Of a DNA stretch of 64,000 nucleotides, positions 51,053 to 61,203 are shown piece by piece (position 1 is the first letter of the stretch; every line of letters begins with the position of its first letter). A model generated the notes under the pieces. That model made no database searches. It was not told where the DNA came from and saw only the letters and a program-made list of their open reading frames with translations. This stretch comes from an uncultured Porphyromonadaceae bacterium (lineage in GTDB: Bacteria > Bacteroidota > Bacteroidia > Bacteroidales > Muribaculaceae). Location of the stretch: assembly GCA_902491625.1 (NCBI GenBank), contig CABUIO010000002.1, positions 62,001-126,000 of the forward strand, given 5' to 3'. The position numbers and the translations under genes were made by a program.

Positions 51053-52102
51053 TCACTGCGCCTCGACGCCGAGGAAGATCTCCGTGGGGAAATGGTCGGA
51101 ATAGCCTCCGATGAACGCGCCCTCGGAGAAAGTGCGGAAGGGATAGCCCTTGTATTTGCCCTCCTGCTGCTTCAGGAACTCCTCGTTGCATACGCGGGCG
51201 TTGATGTACTTAAGCCCGCAGTCGGGATTGTTGACGAGATTGTAGTTGACGACGATCTGGTCGAAAAGATCCCATTTGCCTCGGTAGATGTAGGAGCCGA
51301 TGCCTTTGTCGAGAAGTTTCCAGAAAGGATTGAAGAACTGTCCCGGCTTAGTCTCGTCGATATTCTTTTTGGCCTCCAGCACCTCGACAAGGCTCTTGTC
51401 GTATGGGCTGTCGTTGAGGTCGCCCATCACTATGATGCCGATGTTGGGATCGATGCTCAGTAGCGAGTCGGAAACCTGACGCGTCAGCTCTGCCGCGGCC
51501 TTGCGCAGATAGGCCGACTGCTCGGTGCCTCCGCGCCGCGAGGGCCAGTGGTTGACTATGACGGCCACACGCTTGCCTCCGAGAAGACCGACGACACACA
51601 TCTGGTCGCGGGTGCGGAACCACGGCATACTGTCGATCTTGAGCACATGGTTGCTCACGCGCAACGGACGGAACATCTTGGGATTGTAGAGAAGGCTGAC
51701 GTCGATGCCTCGGCGGTCTGGCGAATCGTGGTGGATCACCTGATAGTTGCGTTCCGCGATCTGAGGATCGGCCACGAGGTCCAGAAGCACGGACTTGTTC
51801 TCCACCTCGCTGACTCCGATGATAGCCGGACCGTTGGGAGTCGTTTTCGAGTCGAGTCTGGAGATGGCATACGCCATATTGTGGATTTTCTGTTTGTAGC
51901 GTTTGCCGTCCCAGCGGTTTTTCCCCTCGGGAGAGAATTCAAAATCGTATTTGCCATTGTTGTTGATGGAGTCGAAAAGGTTCTCCAGATTGTAGAACAT
52001 CACTCCATAGACACGCATACGCTTGCCCTGCGCGACGGCCGTAAAAGCCGACGAGAGGACTATCAGCGCTACAATAGGCAGCATCAATAGTTTGCGATTC
52101 AT
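51053..52102 (-). CDS. Exported endonuclease/exonuclease/phosphatase family protein
   Basis: 349 residues. Signal peptide about 1-25 (AFTAVAQG). EEP fold with the usual metal and catalytic residues: YNLENLFD (about 37-44), SEVEN (about 98-102), NHWPS (about 190-194), GDLND (about 227-231) and YSDHFP near the end. The family includes DNase I, nucleotidases and sphingomyelinases; the nearby endonuclease I makes a nucleic-acid or nucleotide substrate likely. It is the first gene of the four-gene operon, with 39 bases to the TonB receptor gene. Confidence 0.93.
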   Translation of the reverse strand: MNRKLLMLPIVALIVLSSAFTAVAQGKRMRVYGVMFYNLENLFDSINNNGKYDFEFSPEGKNRWDGKRYKQKIHNMAYAISRLDSKTTPNGPAIIGVSEVENKSVLLDLVADPQIAERNYQVIHHDSPDRRGIDVSLLYNPKMFRPLRVSNHVLKIDSMPWFRTRDQMCVVGLLGGKRVAVIVNHWPSRRGGTEQSAYLRKAAAELTRQVSDSLLSIDPNIGIIVMGDLNDSPYDKSLVEVLEAKKNIDETKPGQFFNPFWKLLDKGIGSYIYRGKWDLFDQIVVNYNLVNNPDCGLKYINARVCNEEFLKQQEGKYKGYPFRTFSEGAFIGGYSDHFPTEIFLGVEAQ

Positions 52103-52351
52103 CCTTATATTCTGTTTGTTAGGTATTTAGATTTTAATCAGCGACTTCGGCTCCGCCGAACCGACAATGATCCTCGCGGGTCGAATTACACCGCGAATAT
52201 AGCAATTTTTTGTGAACGAATATATACCGGGGTTAAAAAAAGAAAAAAATCACGGCTTTCCCTCCCCCCTCTCGACATTTTTACTTCGACAGATAAGGAC
52301 ACCTCACAACGTCCCGGACATTATAAAAAAATGAATGTCGCCGATTTTTTG

Positions 52352-52359
52352 TAATTTTG
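52352..52359 (+). promoter_or_regulatory. -7 box before the phosphoethanolamine transferase gene
   Basis: TAATTTTG. Transcription would start only about five bases before the ATG at 52370, so that ATG would be nearly leaderless, or the downstream ATG at 52409 is used. No clear TTTG at the expected distance. Confidence 0.55.
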
Positions 52360-52369
52360 CAGACACTTT

Positions 52370-54064
52370 ATGTACCCTTCATCCCATAATATCAACAATG
52401 CCAACCGGATGAAAGTCTGGCTGAGACGGCTGACAGCGCCTGTTTCGCGGTGTCCGGGTCTGTTTCTGTGTCTTTTCACTCTAATGGCGCTGATGCCTTT
52501 CGTAACGGGCTACCATATCGCCAAAACCATGGAGATATTTATTTCCGACTTCTCTCTGCAATCGCTCGCCGAGCCGGTCGCCGGGGCATGGACTGTCTCG
52601 GGCATCTATATGCTTTTGCGGAGTTGGAGAAAATGGGCGTCAGCAGTCTGGCTTGTGTTGTGTTTCATCATCCTGTGGATCAATTTACTGACAGACATCT
52701 TCATTGTGTCCATCTATCACATCCCTTTTGATGATGACATAGCCGCAGTGCTTTGCGCCACCAATCCGTCGGAAGGATATAATTTCTTCCGGTCCTATCT
52801 TCTCTCTGTGCTCCCCCGGATCATAACGTTCTCGTCGGTCATCGCACTCTCATATATCGTCGGCAAATACACCGGATCTTTCATCAAACGCCACACGAGA
52901 AAGTATGAGACCGCAGCGAGGACAGCGACGCTTGCCGTCGTCGTGGCGGCATGGACAGGCTGTTTCTTGCCTTGCAATGAATATGTAGACTCAATGCGTT
53001 TATCATCCAAGATCCTGACGTTCATCCGCATAGACAACGGTCATGAGCTTGTGCCGGTGAATCCTGAGCTAATCACGGAACCGGAGGCAGCTCCCACGAA
53101 ATTCGTGGTGGTGATAGGCGAGTCACACTGCCGCACACATTCGTCGCTCTACGGCTACGACCATCCGACGCAGCCCGGACAGGAGCGTCTCGCCGCCGAT
53201 TCGGCGCTCTACGTGTTTCAAGGAGCCGTGGCGCCCGAAACATATACAGTCGGGTGCTTCAAGCATTTTATCGGCACCTGGAACGGAGAGAAAGACCGGA
53301 AATGGTATGAGCAGTTCACATTCCTTGAGGCCGCCCGGCTCAGCGGCTACCGCCTTCTTTGGTTTTCAACTCAGTCGCGTAAAGGTGTCTATGACAACCC
53401 CGTGGCGCGGATCGCCGACTTCTGCGACGTGACCGAATACACCAACGACGGAATGAATGGATATTACTCCGCAAGCATCGACGAAGAACTGTTTCCTATA
53501 ATCGACCGCCATTTCAACAGCAGCAGCAAGGAGTTCATCGTACTTCACCTCATGGGTTGTCATGGAGAATACAAGCTTCGCTATCCGGAATCCTACGACC
53601 GTTTTAAGTCTTCCGACTATCCCGAACTTCCGGAGAACCAGCGCAGTACAATAGCGGAATATGACAACGCCGTCCTTTACAACGACCATATACTTTCGGA
53701 GATCTATCGCCGCTTTGCCGACACCGACGCCGTGATAGTCTATTTTTCCGACCACGCGCAGGATCTGTTCACGGCAACTCCCGATTACTTCGGCCATGCA
53801 ATTACTGAAAATCCGGTGAGCGTCGCGGCTGTCAGGGAAATACCGCTGACCATATATATCACGGAGAAATACAAGAGACGACATCCGGAAATGGCCCGGC
53901 GCATAGCTGCCGCCTCCCGCGGCGAAGATCCCATATACACAACTGACATCATCTACACCTTGATGGATCTCATGGGCACACGTTTTGCCGACAACAGCGA
54001 TGTTGCCGGGCGTTCCATCCTGAACCGATCTACGAAAGGCTCCCGCCCGAAAGAATCACATTAG
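52370..54064 (+). CDS. Phosphoethanolamine transferase-like sulfatase-fold membrane enzyme
   Basis: 564 residues; the ATG at 52409 (MKVWLRRLTAP) is an alternative start. About five spans at the N-terminus (residues 28-200), then a periplasmic sulfatase-fold domain. The nucleophile region reads VVIGESHCRTHSSLYGY (248-263) where EptA-type enzymes have GET; here Ser252 holds the place of Thr. Further metal-site motifs are LMGCHGEY (about 393) and YFSDHAQDL (about 456-464). The enzyme moves phosphoethanolamine from phosphatidylethanolamine to lipid A or another glycan, lowering surface charge. It converges with a MACPF gene at a two-base gap. Confidence 0.87.
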   Translation: MYPSSHNINNANRMKVWLRRLTAPVSRCPGLFLCLFTLMALMPFVTGYHIAKTMEIFISDFSLQSLAEPVAGAWTVSGIYMLLRSWRKWASAVWLVLCFIILWINLLTDIFIVSIYHIPFDDDIAAVLCATNPSEGYNFFRSYLLSVLPRIITFSSVIALSYIVGKYTGSFIKRHTRKYETAARTATLAVVVAAWTGCFLPCNEYVDSMRLSSKILTFIRIDNGHELVPVNPELITEPEAAPTKFVVVIGESHCRTHSSLYGYDHPTQPGQERLAADSALYVFQGAVAPETYTVGCFKHFIGTWNGEKDRKWYEQFTFLEAARLSGYRLLWFSTQSRKGVYDNPVARIADFCDVTEYTNDGMNGYYSASIDEELFPIIDRHFNSSSKEFIVLHLMGCHGEYKLRYPESYDRFKSSDYPELPENQRSTIAEYDNAVLYNDHILSEIYRRFADTDAVIVYFSDHAQDLFTATPDYFGHAITENPVSVAAVREIPLTIYITEKYKRRHPEMARRIAAASRGEDPIYTTDIIYTLMDLMGTRFADNSDVAGRSILNRSTKGSRPKESH

Positions 54065-54066
54065 CC

Positions 54067-56280
54067 TTATTCGCCCCATTTCTTGGGGTGGTAGGTGTTC
54101 TTGACTTTCTCCGGATCCAGTGGCTTGCAGGTCATGCAGGGCCAGATCTTGCAGTGCACGGAGATCGTGCCTTCGTTCCATTGAGTCTTGTTGTACCAGC
54201 CGCCGTTGTTCCAGAAACTCTCCCACTGCGACTGCTCCTGAGACGTGGGATACGGACGGAGTTCGGCGCCGCCGGTGGCGCTCATCACACGTGTCGCCGT
54301 GAACGGATCGTCGCTCTTCTCATACAGTCCGAACGCCGTGATCTTCCTGCTGTCTTCCACGCCCGGAGCCTCGAAGCGCACACATACGCGGTTTTTGGTG
54401 ATATCGAATCCACTTCCCGGAAAAGCGTTGTCGCCTCGGGGCGTGTACCATTCCGGAACATCCTTGACAAACTGGACATCGGTAATGCCGTAACAGTCAT
54501 CGGCATGGGCAAGGGCATAATACCAGTAATGGTCCTCGCTGTCGTTCACGGAGACGTAGTACTCATTCTGGGTCGTCTCCATGGCGTATCCCTCGTCGTA
54601 AGGCGCGAACTTATTGGCCATCATCGGATAATACCTTCTTATCTTGTTCGGCTCGTTGGGATCCGGAGCGGTGAAAGGTCTTGGCTCGCCGTGCTTATGT
54701 CCGTTCTCGCCGTTCTTCATCATTATGTCGCACACGATGAGCGGCGTGCGGTCTCTCATCTCCGTGGCATGGCGTGCGAGATATGCCTGCTTTGCATCCA
54801 CAAGCGCCCAGGCATTGGCTGTGGCGTTGTCGAGGACGGCGCGGTCGGCCGGCGTCATCGAATCCTTGAACATCTCGTAGTAGGCGTCCACGAGATCGTG
54901 AGCCACAAACTCGATCGGATAGAGGTTCGACACCGAATCCCGCACGGACTCAGTATCTGACAGTCTGGCGTAGCTTATCAGCGACCATTTGTCGCTTTCC
55001 GACGAATTGTTGAATCCTTCTATCCATTTTTCGGCGTCATTGTTGGTCATATTGCCACCCACACATTTGTAGAACGTAGCGGCTCGCGATGACTCGGAAT
55101 AGTTGGCCAGCGAATAGCTTCCGGAAATTTCTCCCTGAATGTAGGGACTGTTCTTCGCCTGATAGATATACACCCAGTCCTTGCCGTCGGGATTACCGCG
55201 CGAGGCACGGAAACTTATTCCGGCATCGATGCCGAGCGTCTGCTCGTAGACATTCTCTTCCCTTCCGTAGATGTTCAGGCAATATCCGCCGAAGGCTCCG
55301 GTCGTGATGACGTCGGTACCCCATTTGTCAAAGAACTCGTCGGTGTTGAAACTCGTGCTGTCAGGCCGCGAAAGATCGTTGATGAAATTTCGGGTGGCGA
55401 GAGCCATGATCATGGGATCGGGCGAGGGATTGTTGTCGGAATATTCGAAGCGGCTCATGTCGAGGGCGACTTCTGCCTTCCTGACGAAAAACATGTTCAC
55501 GTAATACTCGAAATCGGCGCTCGAGGTGACGCTGCCCGAAATGTCGAAATTGAAACTGCCGGAGAAAGCGGTCTGTTTTGTCGGTCGGGGTCCGGTTTTC
55601 GGAGCGCCGTGAGAATAGCGCGTAGACATGGCGTGGACTTTTTTGAATGAAGCTCCGATGTGGGCGCCCCAGGATTCCATGCACTGCTGATAGCTCGCGC
55701 CGCAAAGCTCGACCATGTCCTCATGGTTGAGAGTGGTGTTGACATTCAGATATTCCTCGCCGAGCTCGGAAACCATCTGATAGTCAAGTACCGGGAGCAC
55801 ACTGTTGCCCAGTTCGGCCCAGCAGCGTGTGCTCTTGCCGATATATGAGCTGTAGACCGACTGAAGGGGATCCTGCTCCGCAGCCTTTGCCATGCCTCCG
55901 CCGTGCACCACGAGGAGGAAGTTGCGGCCCATGTCGTGGTGTCCTTCGGGAGCCACCCATGCCTTGACAAGCTTCACGCCTCTGACATTGCCGACGACAC
56001 GAGGCACCAGACTCACTTTGCCGTCCTCCCCGACTTCCCGCGAAAGCTCTACGGGACTTCCGTCCTCAAGACGGATCTCAAGCCTGTCGGCGACCGACAC
56101 GGGAATGCTGCCTGCCTCAAGATTGTCCAGGTCTATGTGATGCACAAGGCAGTTGCCGATGATGTCGGTGTTCTCTCCCGGAACCGTGGGATCTACGCGC
56201 GGTTCGTCGTTATCCTGACAGGAAAACATTCCCAGCAGTAAGAGTATCGCTGATGGAATTCCAATAAATCTTTTGATCAT
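54067..56280 (-). CDS. MACPF-domain lipoprotein (BSAP-like)
   Basis: 737 residues. Lipoprotein signal with LGMFSC (Cys21). After an N-terminal beta domain (about 40-130), a MACPF/CDC domain lies at about 135-480. The family signature is at 320-332: WGTDVITTGAFGG, which fits W-G-T-x-x-x6-GG with Asp where His is common. The C-terminal part (about 590-737) is a Trp-rich beta domain that may set target binding. MACPF lipoproteins of Bacteroidales include the secreted antimicrobial BSAPs, which kill related strains, but some have other roles. It converges with the phosphoethanolamine transferase gene. Confidence 0.88.
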   Translation of the reverse strand: MIKRFIGIPSAILLLLGMFSCQDNDEPRVDPTVPGENTDIIGNCLVHHIDLDNLEAGSIPVSVADRLEIRLEDGSPVELSREVGEDGKVSLVPRVVGNVRGVKLVKAWVAPEGHHDMGRNFLLVVHGGGMAKAAEQDPLQSVYSSYIGKSTRCWAELGNSVLPVLDYQMVSELGEEYLNVNTTLNHEDMVELCGASYQQCMESWGAHIGASFKKVHAMSTRYSHGAPKTGPRPTKQTAFSGSFNFDISGSVTSSADFEYYVNMFFVRKAEVALDMSRFEYSDNNPSPDPMIMALATRNFINDLSRPDSTSFNTDEFFDKWGTDVITTGAFGGYCLNIYGREENVYEQTLGIDAGISFRASRGNPDGKDWVYIYQAKNSPYIQGEISGSYSLANYSESSRAATFYKCVGGNMTNNDAEKWIEGFNNSSESDKWSLISYARLSDTESVRDSVSNLYPIEFVAHDLVDAYYEMFKDSMTPADRAVLDNATANAWALVDAKQAYLARHATEMRDRTPLIVCDIMMKNGENGHKHGEPRPFTAPDPNEPNKIRRYYPMMANKFAPYDEGYAMETTQNEYYVSVNDSEDHYWYYALAHADDCYGITDVQFVKDVPEWYTPRGDNAFPGSGFDITKNRVCVRFEAPGVEDSRKITAFGLYEKSDDPFTATRVMSATGGAELRPYPTSQEQSQWESFWNNGGWYNKTQWNEGTISVHCKIWPCMTCKPLDPEKVKNTYHPKKWGE

Positions 56281-56408
56281 GGTTTCTAGTTTAATACATA
56301 AGGCAAGGAGGTGATAATTAGGTCAGTAGACAGACCCTCGTGCTGTCGGCAAAGGCCTGATGTCGCGAAGATAATACTTTTTTCTTATACCCCGATAGTT
56401 CAGGGCGG

Positions 56409-56446
56409 AAAAAAGGCTGTGCCGTGAACTTTGCCACGACACAGCC
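56409..56446 (-). terminator. Intrinsic terminator of the 56468 gene
   Basis: Read on the minus strand: AGGCTGTGTCGTGG ... CCACGGCACAGCCT-like stem followed by TTTTTTCC, about 22 bases after the stop. Confidence 0.8.
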
Positions 56447-56467
56447 TGCCTGTTGATTATCAGATGA

Positions 56468-59400
56468 TCACTTAACCATTATCTTATAGCTCTTGTCGCC
56501 CACGCGGACGAGATAGCAGCCGGAGGAGACCCCGACAACGATCCTGTCGCCTGTCAGGGAATCTGCTACGGTGATTCCGTCGATGCCGTGGATGCTCACG
56601 GCGCGGTCAGCGGCTCCTTCCACGATGATGCGGCCGGGAACAGTGCTGACCTTCAGCCCTGCGGCTACCTCGCCGACACCGGATGCACTGACGCGGATGT
56701 TGTCGGCGCCGCGCGACTCACCCTCCTTGTAGACAGCGGTCACGGTGTAGACGTTGTCCTGCGGAAGCGCCTCTGTGTCGAGATATTCGCGATCCTTAAC
56801 CGGGGCGTCGTTGAGTTTCACGCCGTTGCGATAGACATTGTAGCCTTCGAGCGTCAGTCCTGAATAGTCATATCCGGCAGTATAGCTGATGTCGTCGACA
56901 AAGAAGATGAACTGATCGTCGGAGTTGGACCTGATTGCGAAATGCTTTGCGCCCTCAGGCAGCTCGACCGTGTAGCGTGTCCACTCCATGGGAGCGGCGG
57001 CGGAACCGGCACCCTCGATGAGGTTGAAGTCGGCCGGATCGGTGGAACCGGTTGAATAGTAGACTTCGAAGCTTTCGGGATACAGGTTGAGGAAGCTGCG
57101 TGCGAAGAAGTCGATCTGCTGTTTTTCGCCGGAAAGGAGCGGCGAGATGGCCCAGTCGTCTTTCTGTCCCGGCTCGTAGTTGAAGAAAGAGGCTAAATAC
57201 TTGCTGCCGGAATTTGCTCCGAACTGCTCGTTATATTGCGGATTCGAGGCGTCGACAACCAGATATGCGCCTTTCGACACGCCTGGCTCGATTCCGGGGA
57301 TGTCAAGACCGTTGACACCGCCGAGCGTCTTGCCGTCGACATCGACAAATTTCCAGTCACCGTATGTTGAGGCTCCCTCCTCAGCATCCTCGAAGGTGTC
57401 GGTTAGGTTCTCGGTACGGATGGTCACAAGGTCCGGCGCGTTCCAGCTGAGGCCGATTCCCTTGCCTGTCACCTCGCCTCTGAGCTCGAGAGGTTCGGGC
57501 CAACGGCTTACGACAGGATTCACCACAGCGGGAGCGCTGAGGTTGTTGTCGATATTCTCGTCCCCGTCATATATCACCTCGGCAGCGAAGGAGAGCGGCT
57601 CGTCCTCTACAGCGGAAACTTTATAAGGCACTTTCAACAGAGCAGTGGCGCCGCAGATGAGGGATTCGAAATCCTTGGAGAGGAAGGTCACGTTGTCCTT
57701 GTCGCAGAACTTCACGGTGTATGCTCCGGCATCGGTATCGGCTTCGTTGCGGACTTTGGCAATGAGAGTGATCTCGTCGCCGGGCTTGGCGCTGCGCGGA
57801 GCGGAGACAGAAACAGAGAGATCCTTATACACCTTGTCGGCCACGCGGAGGGCATCGAGCACCGTCAGAGCCATGTTGGCGGTGGTGCAGTTGATCATGA
57901 TCTCGATGGTCTTCCCCTTGTAGGCGGAGAGATCGGTCACGACCTTATTCCAGCTCTCGCGTGCGCCGGTGTCGCACACCTTCTTAGAGGAAACGAGGGC
58001 ATATTCATGGCCGGGACCGAACTCGCGGGCGTAGACCTCGATAAGGTTCTCGTCGTCGGGATTCTGCTGACCCTCGATGTTGTAGGTGTAGTATGTGAAG
58101 ACAGGCTCCCTGAAGTCGGAAAGATCCATCTTTCCGAGCATCAGCGAGGCGGCCTCCTCGGTGTAGGAGGCGTTGAGCACGATGTAGCCGTTGTCGCCGT
58201 CGCTGCTCGTCAGGCCCTGGATCATGGAGTCGTTGCAGATCACCCATTCCGGGCTCTGGGGAGAGAATCCCTGAATCTTGGCGGTGGCCATGTTGTGGGT
58301 CAGGCTCCCGTTGGCGAACGACTCAAGGTAACCCTTGTAGGGAGTGCCCGCGAAACCGTAGACACGGCTGACTTCGCCCTGGCCGCGCTTGGAGACTGCT
58401 GCGGCACCGAGCTGCACGAATTCCTGAGCGCCGGGCTCGATGAAGTTCCAGACATAGGAGTTGTCTTCCATCGGAAGTGTGGCGAAGGAAGCGTTGTTGC
58501 TGAAGAAACGATAGGCGACGTATTTGGTCTCGGGGAGCGTGGCGCCGCGCACATCCTTTGTGACCGGCTGCCATGTGACATGTATAATACCCGGTTCCTC
58601 GGGCTCAGTCATCACGAGTCCCTGAGGCATCTCGGGATAGTCGATACCGACATACACGGTCTGATAGCTTTCGTCGCCTTCAAGCTCATTGCCGTCGACA
58701 GTGATGTAAGCCCTGACGGAAATAGTGTATTCGCCGTCGGTCTCGGGCTGCGCGAAGCATGACAGTCTGACTCCGGGCTTGAGACCCGAAACCTCGTAGA
58801 CAGTCTTTCCGTCCATCTCCACTACAATGCGCTCGGAGCCTTGGATAGGCACACCGCGGATTGTCTTGTCGGGAGTTACGAAGGAAATATTGGCTATGAG
58901 CGCAGCCTGCTCGCCCGGCTCGACCACAAGGTCTGTGGGAGCGGAGGGAACATCCTCGGCTTCGGTCACAGCGAAATTGTCGAGATAGGAATAGAAGTTG
59001 AACTTTTCGGAGATGTTGTGCACGCCGATATAGTAGTAGCCGGATTCCGTGGGAATCAGACGTCCTGTCAGGGGAGCATATGTCTGCTCGTAGACGGTCT
59101 TGGGACGCATCGCAGTCTCGGTGAGACCCTCGACGGTAGCCTCCTTACCCCATTTCACCTCATAGCGAGAGGGGGACGCCTGCGACATCGCCTTAGTGTC
59201 GAAAGAGAAGGTGTAGACCTTGCCCTCCTCCAGATAGACAGGAGGCGTCACCACCCAGTCATCTGCCGGAGCGTCGCGGGGAATCGAAAGGAAGAGATGG
59301 TCGTCGAGCAGCTTCCATGTCTCCTTGTCGCCGTTTGCGTCGAGGATGGTGTAGAACTGGAAGTTGTAAGGATCATTGAAATCGTAGGCATAAGGCACTT

Positions 59401-61048
59401 TCCAGCCGTTGCCGACAACGATGCCGTTGCTCTTGCCCTCGGCGGAAACCATATCGGAGTTATGGCCTTTCACGGTATAGTAGCATACAAACATGCCGTT
59501 GTCCGGCACCGCTACTGTCTCGGAGAATGTCGTGGCGGAGATGCCGGAGGCCACTACCTCGCCGTCAGGATAGCGTGTCACGTCGTATGTCACGGACTCC
59601 GGATCGATGTAACCGCCTTCGACAGTAGATGTCAGGCCTTCCCATGTCACAGTCATCACGCCCTCCTCGGAGCGTGTGAGCGTAACTTCAGGCGCGTCGG
59701 GCACACCCGCACCGATATAGGCATGGAGCTTGGCCGCGGGACCTTCGCCGACACTGTTTTTCAGCACGCAGGCGATGTCATAATATCCCGAAGCCTCCAC
59801 TGTTGCGTCCACGCTCACCGAAGAGCCGTAGGATGATGTGCCGGAGCCTATGGTCTTGTCACCGAGCGTGACCTTGTATGTCAACGGACCGCTCGCGGGC
59901 TTGCCGCCGTTGTCGGTGGCCGGGATACTGAATGTCACCTTGCCCGTCAGCGATCCGTCGGGGAAAGCCACTGCGAGATCCTGCGCCATAGGTGCCGAGT
60001 CGGGACCCGGAACTGCAGGGATATACATGCCGGAGATCCACTCGTTGTCGGGATATTCGTAGATGACCGATGCCTCGCCGGTCTCGGTATTCACCTCGGT
60101 GAGACACGATCCCGCGTCCATACCCACCGACCAGAAAAGTCGTCCGGAAGTCCGCTCGAAGGCCATGGAACTGGGTGCAAGAGGATTGGAGGGGGAGGCA
60201 TTGAAAGCATAGTAGGGGGTGATTCCACACTCTCCTATCTCTTCGGTTTCGCCTGTGGCGAGGTCGATCTTGTAAAGACAGGCGTCGTAGAGCCATTCAT
60301 CGTCGGAATCGTAGTCGCCGCAGATGCCCCACGCCTGGCCATTGCCGTCAATGGCGAACGACACCCAGCCGCGTCCGCCGACGAGGGGGGCAATCTTGCT
60401 GATGCTCGGTCCATCGTCGGTGTAGGTACAGGTGCCGAGGTTATATTTCCCGGCCCGGCGGTCGAAGAACAGGCCGTAAAGCTCGCCGTTCCATTCACAC
60501 ATGCCGGCCGAAACAGCAGCCTCGCGCATCTCGGAACTATAGACCATCTCGCCTGTCTCCCAGTCATAGCCGTTGACATAGAAATCTTCCTGATCACGGT
60601 CGTAGCACTGAGCATAGAACACTCCGTCATACAATACGCTGCCGCTGATGCCATAGGCGCCGCCGAATTTCTGAACGAACGACATGGCGGATGAATACGG
60701 AATCTCATACACGCCGTTGCCCACCTTGTTCGACATCCAGACATTGCCGTAGATCAGGGGCACATCGGCAGATTCCGCCACCTTCGGCCTCAGACTCTTC
60801 ATCTTCTTCGGACGCAGTTTCCGAGGCATGTCGGTCTGTGCCACACGTCCCATGTAACGCGCTCCCTTTGCAGAAGACTCCGTCGGAAGTTTCCCCTCCG
60901 CGCTTGCTGCCTCTCGCCTGTATTCCACCACCGTGCCGCCGGAACCGACGGTCTCACCGGCTTTCTCATACGGATTGCCGGAATACGACGGTATGGAAAA
61001 GATCGAGAACACAACGGATAGAAGTAGTGCTTTCTTCTTCATACTCAT
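56468..61048 (-). CDS. Giant modular secreted protein (propeller-like N-terminus, FN3 and choice-of-anchor J modules)
   Basis: 1526 residues. Signal peptide about 1-24 (SIPSYSGNPYEK); the ATG at 61042 is also possible. An N-terminal propeller-like part (about 95-345, LYDGVFYAQCYDRDQEDFYV, LYKIDLATGETEEIGEC) is followed by FN3-like modules (about 350-540), jelly-roll domains, a CARDB-like region near 1110-1190 and a clear choice-of-anchor J domain (about 1215-1395, EDAEEGASTYGDW, DDWAISPLL). It ends SSGCYLVRVGDKSYKIMVK, a type IX-like tail. The order matches the protein at 16451. No enzyme motif; probably a surface adhesin. Confidence 0.8.
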   Translation of the reverse strand: MSMKKKALLLSVVFSIFSIPSYSGNPYEKAGETVGSGGTVVEYRREAASAEGKLPTESSAKGARYMGRVAQTDMPRKLRPKKMKSLRPKVAESADVPLIYGNVWMSNKVGNGVYEIPYSSAMSFVQKFGGAYGISGSVLYDGVFYAQCYDRDQEDFYVNGYDWETGEMVYSSEMREAAVSAGMCEWNGELYGLFFDRRAGKYNLGTCTYTDDGPSISKIAPLVGGRGWVSFAIDGNGQAWGICGDYDSDDEWLYDACLYKIDLATGETEEIGECGITPYYAFNASPSNPLAPSSMAFERTSGRLFWSVGMDAGSCLTEVNTETGEASVIYEYPDNEWISGMYIPAVPGPDSAPMAQDLAVAFPDGSLTGKVTFSIPATDNGGKPASGPLTYKVTLGDKTIGSGTSSYGSSVSVDATVEASGYYDIACVLKNSVGEGPAAKLHAYIGAGVPDAPEVTLTRSEEGVMTVTWEGLTSTVEGGYIDPESVTYDVTRYPDGEVVASGISATTFSETVAVPDNGMFVCYYTVKGHNSDMVSAEGKSNGIVVGNGWKVPYAYDFNDPYNFQFYTILDANGDKETWKLLDDHLFLSIPRDAPADDWVVTPPVYLEEGKVYTFSFDTKAMSQASPSRYEVKWGKEATVEGLTETAMRPKTVYEQTYAPLTGRLIPTESGYYYIGVHNISEKFNFYSYLDNFAVTEAEDVPSAPTDLVVEPGEQAALIANISFVTPDKTIRGVPIQGSERIVVEMDGKTVYEVSGLKPGVRLSCFAQPETDGEYTISVRAYITVDGNELEGDESYQTVYVGIDYPEMPQGLVMTEPEEPGIIHVTWQPVTKDVRGATLPETKYVAYRFFSNNASFATLPMEDNSYVWNFIEPGAQEFVQLGAAAVSKRGQGEVSRVYGFAGTPYKGYLESFANGSLTHNMATAKIQGFSPQSPEWVICNDSMIQGLTSSDGDNGYIVLNASYTEEAASLMLGKMDLSDFREPVFTYYTYNIEGQQNPDDENLIEVYAREFGPGHEYALVSSKKVCDTGARESWNKVVTDLSAYKGKTIEIMINCTTANMALTVLDALRVADKVYKDLSVSVSAPRSAKPGDEITLIAKVRNEADTDAGAYTVKFCDKDNVTFLSKDFESLICGATALLKVPYKVSAVEDEPLSFAAEVIYDGDENIDNNLSAPAVVNPVVSRWPEPLELRGEVTGKGIGLSWNAPDLVTIRTENLTDTFEDAEEGASTYGDWKFVDVDGKTLGGVNGLDIPGIEPGVSKGAYLVVDASNPQYNEQFGANSGSKYLASFFNYEPGQKDDWAISPLLSGEKQQIDFFARSFLNLYPESFEVYYSTGSTDPADFNLIEGAGSAAAPMEWTRYTVELPEGAKHFAIRSNSDDQFIFFVDDISYTAGYDYSGLTLEGYNVYRNGVKLNDAPVKDREYLDTEALPQDNVYTVTAVYKEGESRGADNIRVSASGVGEVAAGLKVSTVPGRIIVEGAADRAVSIHGIDGITVADSLTGDRIVVGVSSGCYLVRVGDKSYKIMVK

Positions 61049-61124
61049 ATCAGGTTAATTTGCTAAATCCGCCACTGCACGCAATCTTTCTCCGCGCACC
61101 GGCAGTAATAAAAGTTGTCCGTCG

Positions 61125-61132
61125 CAAAAGTA
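61125..61132 (-). promoter_or_regulatory. -7 box of the 56468 gene
   Basis: TACTTTTG on the minus strand, 76 bases before the ATG at 61048; no clear -33 element. Confidence 0.55.
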
Positions 61133-61203
61133 CCTATAAAATTATGAGGGAAATGTTGACATATATCAATAAATGCAACGTCAATAAAAATAAATTTGAT
61201 TTA

